64,000 nucleotides of DNA from contig JAILFN010000086.1 of assembly GCA_024697545.1 (NCBI GenBank), forward strand, positions 1 through 64,000. The letters are read 5' to 3'. This stretch comes from Ruminococcus sp. Lineage in GTDB: Bacteria > Bacillota > Clostridia > Oscillospirales > Ruminococcaceae. Both the position numbers and the translations under genes were made by a program. Every line of letters begins with the position of its first letter. The stretch's first letter is position 1. Of the stretch, positions 1-5,952 are shown piece after piece. Below the pieces are notes generated by a model, which saw nothing but the letters and a program-made list of their open reading frames with translations, searched no databases and was not told the DNA's origin.

Positions 1-243
1 TTTGTAGAAATTAAACATTCAGGATATTGTAAGTTAGGCAAAGGTGACGGGCGTTCATTCCCATAAAATGGCTCGTTATTCCAGCTTTTTAGTAAGCATA
101 TTTGACGCTTACATTGGAACCGTGAATCCAGCATAATCGTAATGTGTTTTTTCACTATAGCAAACTTTTTCAGCGAATATCACAGCCAAAACCTAAAAGG
201 TTTCTACTGTGCTTACGCCAATATCAAATACTATGAGAAATAA

Positions 244-747
244 TCAATTAGTATAGTCACCAATATATCGGCAGCATGCATCCCGTTCTTTGTTTGAGGC
301 ATTCGGAGAAAGATTTGCATTCTCAGTTATATTTACAATGCGAATACCTTCAACTCCAATATTATCAGATTCTTTATCATTAGATTCATAACCGCCAAAA
401 TCTATTTTGTACTCTATATCCTTATCAGTTTTTATTTTTTCTGTTGTTGCTCCAAAATATTTATCACCGATAGGTCCTGCTGCTCCTGGTATTGGCTCAT
501 CATAAGATACTATTTTACCATCTATAAAATCAAAGGCAGTTTCAATCTCTGAATCAAGCGTTGATCTGTTCTGAATCTTCTTGCTAAATAAAGCTTTAAG
601 ATTATCAGAATCTCGTTTTTCAAAACATATCATAATACTATTCTGTATCTCTCTCGCCTGTTGTTCTGGTGTTATTTCATCATTCTTTTCATTTGAACAT
701 GAGCAAAATAATAAAACACAACATAATAAAACTATTATTATTTTCAT
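244..747 (-). CDS. Hypothetical lipoprotein
   Basis: A 167-residue protein that opens with a short hydrophobic stretch ending in a lipobox (LLFCSCS), so it is probably cleaved by signal peptidase II and lipid-anchored on the outer face of the membrane. The mature part is acidic and polar with no motif I recognise; a central region is spaced like small DUF4878/NTF2-like lipoproteins, but that is only an impression. An AGGAGG ribosome site lies 5 nt before the ATG. It sits in an AT-rich stretch beside an integrase and gene remnants, so it may be cargo of a decayed mobile element. Function unknown. Confidence 0.75.
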   Translation of the reverse strand: MKIIIVLLCCVLLFCSCSNEKNDEITPEQQAREIQNSIMICFEKRDSDNLKALFSKKIQNRSTLDSEIETAFDFIDGKIVSYDEPIPGAAGPIGDKYFGATTEKIKTDKDIEYKIDFGGYESNDKESDNIGVEGIRIVNITENANLSPNASNKERDACCRYIGDYTN

Positions 748-889
748 TTCAACCTCCTATGCATACCATTGAATCCATAATGTTTTTGTGATTTCATCTA
801 TAATTATATTATAATCACTCAAATGCTTTCCAAAATACTTTAGAGTATTCTTATCACTAAAAACATCTATAAAGCCATCTTTTTCCGAA

Positions 890-988
890 AAATCGGTAGA
901 AGCTGCCATCAGAAAGCTTGTCGATGAGGGATATATTGAACGTCACGGAACGGGGAGGAATACGTTTTATGCTAAGATTTCCTCCTAA
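890..988 (+). pseudogene. Remnant of a winged-helix C-terminus
   Basis: An uninterrupted frame reads EKSVEAAIRKLVDEGYIER, then HGTGRNTFYAKISS and a stop. This is the shape of a C-terminal winged-helix domain (recognition helix, then a G-x-G wing) as found at the end of Fic-type or AlbA/ATP-binding transcriptional regulators. No start codon or ribosome site precedes it and the sequence upstream does not look coding, so only the tail of the gene is left. The exact parent family is not certain. Confidence 0.45.
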
Positions 989-1173
989 GCTTTTTCTTTC
1001 TCCTAAATCTCGCGTCAAAATAGAAGAAAGAATATTTGTAGGAGAAATAATAGGAAAAATGTTTGCTTACCGAAGCACATTTCCTGATATGGGGAGTGTG
1101 CTTTACTTTTTTGAATGGTTATCCGCTATGAATATGATAGTGGAGACAGAAATCCAATTCACTATGATAATCG

Positions 1174-1203
1174 GTATAGTTGGAAATGTGTTTCCAACTA
1201 TAC
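1174..1203. repeat. Perfect 13-bp palindrome with 4-nt loop
   Basis: The arms GTATAGTTGGAAA and TTTCCAACTATAC are exact reverse complements around a TGTG loop. There is no T-run on either side, so it is not a typical intrinsic terminator. It lies immediately beyond the truncated ATPase remnant. Confidence 0.7.
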
Positions 1204-1204
1204 A

Positions 1205-1416
1205 CTAAATATAGTCGTACCGGTGATCCTTAACAAGGTGCTTTATCGCCTGACGTGCAAGAGGACAGCGCTGTACTTCATCAAATAGTCAAGATCAGAA
1301 ACATCCTCAAACAGTTCTATTGTAGCTTTTGATGCAATGGAGAAATCTATCAGAATGTAGCTTTCATATTCATTTTTTGCAAACTCTTCTGCAACCGTTG
1401 ATTTACCTATGTTCAT
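1205..1416 (-). pseudogene. Frameshifted remnant of a P-loop ATPase (DUF4143 type)
   Basis: Reading leftward, one frame gives MNIGKSTVAEEFAKNEYES followed by YILIDFS and LFEDVSDLDY, which matches the Walker A region of the AAA-like ATPases with a DUF4143 domain. The usual RRVGKST appears as MNIGKST. A second frame then continues with LFDEVQ (Walker B), CPLARQAIKHLVKD and RYDYI before a stop. The two frames show an internal deletion plus frameshift, and most of the C-terminus is missing. The remnant abuts the truncated integrase in opposite orientation, so two elements have probably recombined here. Confidence 0.6.
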
Positions 1417-1422
1417 ACACAC

Positions 1423-2289
1423 ATGATACCCTTTTTCAAACCGATGAACATCAAGGTCAAGGAACTGACGGGCGACGAGATCAACGACTATTACGCTCAT
1501 CTGCGCACCAAAGGACTTAAAGGCACTACCTGCCAGCGACATCATGCGCTGCTGCATCTGGCTTTCAAGTCGGCAATTAAACGGCGTATCATACCCTCCA
1601 ATCCCGTCGATCAGGCCGACCGACCAAGATCACAGCAGTTCATAGGCAATTACTATAACGCAGAAGAGATCAAAGCATTGATCGACAGCACAAAGGAAGA
1701 TCCTCTGCACACCGTCATACTGATAACTGCCTACTACGGTCTGCGCCGCAGCGAGGTCATCGGGCTAAAATGGAGTGCGATAGACTTTTCCGGCAAGACT
1801 ATCGGTATCAAGCACAAGGTCTTACAGGACGAGGACGGACTGACAGGATATGATGTTATGAAAACCAAATCTTCCTACCGTACCTTGCCGCTTATCCCAA
1901 TAGTAGAGAACGCACTTATCGCCGAACGTGAAAAGCAGACTGAAATGAAGCGTGTGTTCGGCAGAAGCTATGACAAAAGGTATGAGGAATACATCTGTGT
2001 CGATGCGATTGGCAGGCTGATAACGCCGAACTACGTTACCGACCACTTTCAGGTGATATTAAAGCAAAACAATATGCGGAAGATACGGTTCCATGATCTG
2101 CGTCACAGCTGTGCAACGCTCCTGCTGGCAAACGGAGTTCAGATGAAGCTGATACAGGAATGGCTTGGGCACAGCGACATAGGAACGACCAGCAACGTCT
2201 ACAGCCATGTTGACATAGAAAGCAAAAAGCTAAGTGCTGTTGCAATTGCAAAAGCGCTTGACATGAATGAGCAAGAAACAAAAGAATAA
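1423..2289 (+). CDS. Truncated tyrosine recombinase (integrase)
   Basis: A 288-residue tyrosine recombinase whose catalytic domain is complete: Arg in YYGLRRSEV, Lys in KTKSSYRTLP, HDLRHSCAT, WLGHSD and the nucleophile Tyr in NVYSHV. Integrases of this Tn916/phage-like family usually run to 370-400 residues; here the N-terminal arm-binding domain and part of the core-binding domain are absent, and the frame begins in the middle of the conserved FFKPMNIKVKELTG stretch. No ribosome site precedes the apparent ATG. It points at tRNA-Ser(CGA), the usual kind of attachment site. It is probably a non-functional remnant of an integrated element; catalysis without arm binding cannot be excluded. Confidence 0.8.
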   Translation: MIPFFKPMNIKVKELTGDEINDYYAHLRTKGLKGTTCQRHHALLHLAFKSAIKRRIIPSNPVDQADRPRSQQFIGNYYNAEEIKALIDSTKEDPLHTVILITAYYGLRRSEVIGLKWSAIDFSGKTIGIKHKVLQDEDGLTGYDVMKTKSSYRTLPLIPIVENALIAEREKQTEMKRVFGRSYDKRYEEYICVDAIGRLITPNYVTDHFQVILKQNNMRKIRFHDLRHSCATLLLANGVQMKLIQEWLGHSDIGTTSNVYSHVDIESKKLSAVAIAKALDMNEQETKE

Positions 2290-2416
2290 AACTAAACCTA
2301 CTCCCCTGCCATACAGCAGAACGTATATGCCTAAAACGAGCTGTCTCGCAGTTTTCTCGCAGAAAAGCAGCGGTTATCTGTACAAAATTACGGACAGAAG
2401 AGTATTTTGAGGGCAA

Positions 2417-2459
2417 AAAGAAAAAAATAACCGTCCTCTGCATTACTGCAAAAGACGGT
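2417..2459 (-). terminator. Terminator of tRNA-Ser
   Basis: Arms ACCGTC (2430-2435) and GACGGT (2454-2459) form a hairpin, followed on the minus strand by a T-rich run at 2417-2429. A smaller GCGGT/ACCGC hairpin lies between it and the tRNA 3' end. Confidence 0.65.
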
Positions 2460-2482
2460 ATTACGCGGTTTTTACCGCTTAC

Positions 2483-2573
2483 TGGCGGAGACGGAGAGAT
2501 TCGAACTCTCGAGCCCGTTTAAGGGCTAACGCATTTCGAGTGCGCCCCGTTATGACCACTTCGATACGTCTCC
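2483..2573 (-). tRNA. tRNA-Ser(CGA)
   Basis: A class II tRNA with acceptor GGAGACG/CGTCTCC, discriminator G and an encoded CCA. The anticodon loop is CTCGAAA, giving anticodon CGA (codon UCG), and a long variable arm is present, as expected for serine. The truncated integrase lies on its 3' side, consistent with past integration at this gene. Confidence 0.95.
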
Positions 2574-2596
2574 ATAACGCTTTAATAAGCTATATT

Positions 2597-2625
2597 ATTA
2601 TATCATAAGAAAGCCGCTCTGTCAA
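2597..2625 (-). promoter_or_regulatory. Promoter of tRNA-Ser
   Basis: On the minus strand TTGACA (2620-2625), a 17-nt spacer and TATAAT (2597-2602): a perfect sigma-70 consensus about 24 nt ahead of the tRNA. The -35 box lies in the loop of the hairpin that ends the upstream methyltransferase operon. Confidence 0.85.
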
Positions 2626-2644
2626 TAAACAGCAGCGGCTTTTA
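2606..2644 (-). terminator. Terminator of the fur-spoU operon
   Basis: AAGCCGCT and AGCGGCTT arms (2611-2642) with a short T-rich stretch leftward. It lies just after the methyltransferase stop codon and overlaps the tRNA-Ser promoter. Confidence 0.55.
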
Positions 2645-2659
2645 ACACTTTGTTTACAA

Positions 2660-3475
2660 TCATCTGCGGCGAAGCTCCCAGAATGCTACGGCACTTGCGG
2701 CTGCCACGTTGAGCGAATCGACGCCGTGGTACATCGGTATCTTTACCGTGCAGGTGCAGGCGGAGATGGTGCTGTCCTTCAGCCCCTCGCCTTCGGTGCC
2801 GAGTATCACCGCGAGCTTGTCAGCCCCGCGCAGCTGCGGCGCGTCTATCGGCATGGTGTCGCGCCGAAGTGCCATCGCAGCCGTCATAAAGCCGCGCTCG
2901 TGAAGGTATCCTATATACTCGGGAGAACAGCCGTCAAGGTAAGCCCAAGGCACCTGAAACACCGTACCCATGCTGACGCGGATGCTCCTGCGGTAAAGCG
3001 GGTCGCTGCAGGGGCGGGTCAGTAAGACAGCGTCAAACCCGAGTGCCGCCGCCGAGCGGAATATCGCGCCGATGTTCGTCTGGTTCATTATATCCTCAAG
3101 CACCGCCACTCTTTTTGCTCCGCGAATGACCTCGTCGGCAGTCGGAGCAGGTCTTCTCCGCATAGCGCAAAGTGCCCCCTGCGTAAGCTTGAAGCCCGTG
3201 AGCTTCGTCAGCAGCTCGCTCGCGGCGGTGTAAACGGGCACATTGCCGCACCGCCCGATGATATCGCTTCCCTGCCCGTCAATATATTTACGCTCCATGA
3301 GCAGCGACATAGGCTCAAAGCCTGCGTCAAGCGCACGGCGTATCACCTTCGGGCTTTCGGCTATGAATATCCCCGGCTCGGGCTCATAGTATCTCAGCAG
3401 CTGTATCTCTGATGTGCAGCTGTACGGGATAAGCTCTTCGCGGGCAAGGTCGTTTATCTCGATGATCTCAGCCAT
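2660..3475 (-). CDS. SpoU/TrmH-family RNA 2'-O-methyltransferase
   Basis: A 271-residue SPOUT methyltransferase, transferring a methyl group from S-adenosylmethionine to a ribose 2'-OH of tRNA or rRNA. The three SpoU motifs are visible: NIGAIFRSA near residue 137, AVILGTEGEGL near 225, and VKIPMYHGVDSLNVAAA near the C-terminus, which forms the trefoil-knot cofactor site. The N-terminal part resembles the substrate-binding domain of this family. It is the third gene of an operon, 6 nt after the thioredoxin-like lipoprotein. The specific target nucleotide cannot be told from sequence. Confidence 0.88.
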   Translation of the reverse strand: MAEIIEINDLAREELIPYSCTSEIQLLRYYEPEPGIFIAESPKVIRRALDAGFEPMSLLMERKYIDGQGSDIIGRCGNVPVYTAASELLTKLTGFKLTQGALCAMRRRPAPTADEVIRGAKRVAVLEDIMNQTNIGAIFRSAAALGFDAVLLTRPCSDPLYRRSIRVSMGTVFQVPWAYLDGCSPEYIGYLHERGFMTAAMALRRDTMPIDAPQLRGADKLAVILGTEGEGLKDSTISACTCTVKIPMYHGVDSLNVAAASAVAFWELRRR

Positions 3476-3481
3476 AGCCCG

Positions 3482-4105
3482 TCACTTTCCAGCAGCGTAA
3501 GCAGATCTTGCCATACCGAGGTGAGCGTTAAGATCAAGCAGGTATTCCTGAGCTATCGCATCCTCGCCTTCGGCATAAGACCTTCCCTCTTTCGGTTCGC
3601 CGACAACATTGCCGTTCCTGTCGATATACATCGCAGTGGGAAAGGCGTTAACGCCCTCAAGGGTAGCGCCGCCGATGATGCTGTCAAACGGCAGCTCAAG
3701 CTCAGAGACCATATTCTTTGCTTCCTCGGCATTGGTATCGCCGTCGGCACACATACCCACGAACGCGGTACCTTCGGGGAGCATACCGTAAAGCTTTACC
3801 ATTGCCGAAAGCTGAGCCTTGCAGTTATCGTTGTCCGTCTTCCATATATATATCATAGTCAGGTCATGATCGGCAAAGATCTCCTGCGTCACTGTCTCAC
3901 CCGTAAGAGTTTCAGCCGAAAATTCTTTAAGCGTTCCGAAATTGCTGTTTATTATACCCTCGCCTGCCTTGAAGCCGTCAGAAGCGGGGGCGGTGTTCGT
4001 GGGGGCATCGGACTTTTTGTTCTCTACCTCCTTGCCGCAGGCGGACATCGTCAGCGCGATGCAAAGCGCCATCACTGCCGCAGCGATCCTTTTTAGATCC
4101 TTCAT
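3482..4105 (-). CDS. TlpA/redoxin-like lipoprotein lacking the first active-site Cys
   Basis: A 207-residue thioredoxin-fold lipoprotein. The signal peptide ends in the lipobox TMSACG and is followed by a Thr/Ala/Pro-rich linker. The fold is suggested by LTMIYIWKTDNDNC and the cis-proline loop FPTAMYIDRNG. TlpA/ResA proteins carry W-C-x-x-C; here the equivalent stretch is IWKTDNDNC, so only one cysteine remains. It is therefore unlikely to work as a normal dithiol reductase; a one-cysteine or binding role is possible. It lies between a Fur-family regulator (3 nt away) and an RNA methyltransferase, so it is probably co-transcribed with both. Confidence 0.7.
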   Translation of the reverse strand: MKDLKRIAAAVMALCIALTMSACGKEVENKKSDAPTNTAPASDGFKAGEGIINSNFGTLKEFSAETLTGETVTQEIFADHDLTMIYIWKTDNDNCKAQLSAMVKLYGMLPEGTAFVGMCADGDTNAEEAKNMVSELELPFDSIIGGATLEGVNAFPTAMYIDRNGNVVGEPKEGRSYAEGEDAIAQEYLLDLNAHLGMARSAYAAGK

Positions 4106-4108
4106 CTT

Positions 4109-4543
4109 TCAATTACCTTCCTTTTGTTCGGTATCTCCGTCAGCTTCGGCGCAATCGGCACAGCTGCCGTAAAACACCGTCCTGACGGGATCTATCTTGA
4201 AGCCGTGGCTCTGCTCCAGATGTGTCATGAAGTTATTTACCTCATGGCATTCAAGATGTATGAGCTTGCCGCAGCCTACGCATTTGAAATGATAGCAGTC
4301 CGCCTTGCGGCAGCTGCCTACATCAAGGTATTCATAGCAGGCAGAACCGGTATTGTCGGTCACATATTTGGCAACAACACCGTCGCGCACCAGCTTATCA
4401 AGGTGGCGGTATATGGTCGCCGTTCCCACCGATTTGCCGCACTTGCGGAAGTGCTCGCTTATATCGTTTATATTAACGTGCTTTCCCGCAGTAGATATCA
4501 TATAATCAAGGATATCGCTGCCCTGCTTTGTCTTGTAAGCCAA
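4109..4543 (-). CDS. Fur-family metalloregulator
   Basis: A 144-residue Fur-family repressor with an N-terminal winged helix (SVGTATIYRHLDKLV as recognition helix) and a C-terminal metal-binding dimerisation domain with two CxxC pairs (CVGCG and CADC) that normally hold structural zinc, plus His-rich sensing positions (CYHFKC, HLEC). The TTG at 4543 is chosen as start because GGAGG lies 7 nt upstream; the longer frame to 4621 would run over the promoter. Which metal or peroxide it senses (Fur, Zur or PerR) cannot be decided. It heads an operon with a redoxin-like lipoprotein and may regulate it. Confidence 0.85.
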   Translation of the reverse strand: MAYKTKQGSDILDYMISTAGKHVNINDISEHFRKCGKSVGTATIYRHLDKLVRDGVVAKYVTDNTGSACYEYLDVGSCRKADCYHFKCVGCGKLIHLECHEVNNFMTHLEQSHGFKIDPVRTVFYGSCADCAEADGDTEQKEGN

Positions 4544-4589
4544 ATAAAAACCTCCAGTCTCATGCTGTATAATCACCCATACACTGTAA

Positions 4590-4618
4590 AGTATAACATA
4601 TCCCGAGGATTTTGTCAA
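4590..4618 (-). promoter_or_regulatory. Promoter of the Fur-family operon
   Basis: TTGACA (4613-4618), 17-nt spacer and TATACT (4590-4595) on the minus strand, about 45 nt before the TTG start. This promoter lies inside the longer possible reading frame, which supports the internal TTG start. Confidence 0.8.
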
Positions 4619-4685
4619 CATCGCGCTATAGTCGCGTTTTTTTATCGCTTCTTCTTTTGAATACCTATTTTCCCCGCCCGATGAT

Positions 4686-4714
4686 TTGACTATCGCAGGC
4701 AGCTGTGATATAAT
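4686..4714 (+). promoter_or_regulatory. Promoter of sbcDC
   Basis: TTGACT, 17-nt spacer, TATAAT, followed by a leader of about 110 nt before sbcD. Confidence 0.7.
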
Positions 4715-4827
4715 TTGATAAGACGACGAAAAAACATTCAGTCGTGAAATTTTTGAACATCTGAAATGCTATACTATATGTAGTACAACGCAAGACAGCT
4801 TATGACAAGCCCGAAAGGAGTATTATC

Positions 4828-5940
4828 ATGAAATTCATACACCTTGCCGACCTTCATCTCGGCAGACGCATCTGCGGGTTCTCGATGATCGAGGATCAGC
4901 GGTACATACTTTCACAGATCACAGAAATGATATCAGAAGAAAAGCCCGATTTCGTCATCATCGCAGGGGACGTTTACGACAAGCTCTCTCCGCCTGTTGA
5001 GGCAGTCACCCTGCTCGATGATCTGCTCACCGACTTTTCGCGCCGCGGTATCGAGACATTCATAATCGCGGGGAACCACGATTCACCCGAGCGCATAGCC
5101 TTCGGGTCGGAGCTTATGAACAAAAGCGGCATACACTTCTCGCCCATATATAACGGCAGAGCCGAAAGGTTCACCGTCACCGATGAGCATGGCGAAGCCG
5201 ACATCTACCTGCTGCCTTACCTCAGAGCCGCCGAAGCCCGCCGATTCTTCCCCGATGAGGAGATCACCGACTCTGCGGCTGCTGTCCGCGCAGCTGTTAA
5301 GGCGATGGACATCGACTTGTCACGCAGGAACATAATAGTCTCGCACCAGTTCGTTGAGGGCGGCGAGACAAGTGATTCCGAAAGAGGCGCAGTGGGCGGG
5401 ACCGACGGCGTTCCCGCAGAGGTCTACAAAGACTTTGATTATGCAGCCCTCGGGCATCTCCACAAGCCGCAGGCTATGACCCGCGACAGCATACGCTACG
5501 GCGGCACCCCGCTGAAATATTCTATCTCCGAAGCGGATCAGCGCAAGGGGCTCACCGTCTGCGAGATGGGCGGCAAGGGCGAGCCTGTAAAAGTCACGCT
5601 GCGTGAGCTGAAACCGCTGAGGGATATGCGCGTCATCGAGGGCAGCTTTGAGGACATCATGAATGAAAGCTCGGATGATTTCGTGCAGATACAGCTCACC
5701 GACACCGAGCGCGTGCCCGACGCACAGAAAAAACTCCGCGTGGTATACCCGCACATACTCGGCGTGAAGTATATAAACGAGCTGGAACGCGCACCCATCG
5801 AGATCGGCGAGGATACCGCCGCCGCCGAGACATCGCCCTTCGAGCTTTTCGAGGGATTTTTCGCAGAAGCCAACGGCAAGCAGATGACCGAGCAGCAGCG
5901 CGAGTATATGCTTGAAATGATCGAAAAGATCTGGAACTGA
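4828..5940 (+). CDS. sbcD: Exonuclease SbcCD, nuclease subunit SbcD
   Basis: A 370-residue Mre11-type phosphoesterase, the nuclease half of SbcCD, which cuts hairpins and processes double-strand DNA ends. Metal-binding motifs appear in order: DLH at residues 8-10, GDVYD near 47, GNHDS near 82, SHQF near 173 and GHLH near 207. A GAAAGGAG ribosome site precedes the ATG. The gene is followed 12 nt later by sbcC, the usual pairing. Length and motifs are normal for the family. Confidence 0.95.
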   Translation: MKFIHLADLHLGRRICGFSMIEDQRYILSQITEMISEEKPDFVIIAGDVYDKLSPPVEAVTLLDDLLTDFSRRGIETFIIAGNHDSPERIAFGSELMNKSGIHFSPIYNGRAERFTVTDEHGEADIYLLPYLRAAEARRFFPDEEITDSAAAVRAAVKAMDIDLSRRNIIVSHQFVEGGETSDSERGAVGGTDGVPAEVYKDFDYAALGHLHKPQAMTRDSIRYGGTPLKYSISEADQRKGLTVCEMGGKGEPVKVTLRELKPLRDMRVIEGSFEDIMNESSDDFVQIQLTDTERVPDAQKKLRVVYPHILGVKYINELERAPIEIGEDTAAAETSPFELFEGFFAEANGKQMTEQQREYMLEMIEKIWN

Positions 5941-5952
5941 GGAGGTATAGAC

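Noticed and set aside
1-134. Open frame on the minus strand running off the left edge
   Set aside because: Only about 44 codons from an ATG, no ribosome site seen and no recognisable motif; too little to call a gene.
918-1208. 96-residue ORF on the plus strand
   Set aside because: It runs over the winged-helix remnant in another frame, has no ribosome site and no recognisable sequence.
2290-2482. Attachment-site duplication of the tRNA-Ser 3' end
   Set aside because: I looked for a second copy of the tRNA 3' segment left of the integrase and found none in the window.
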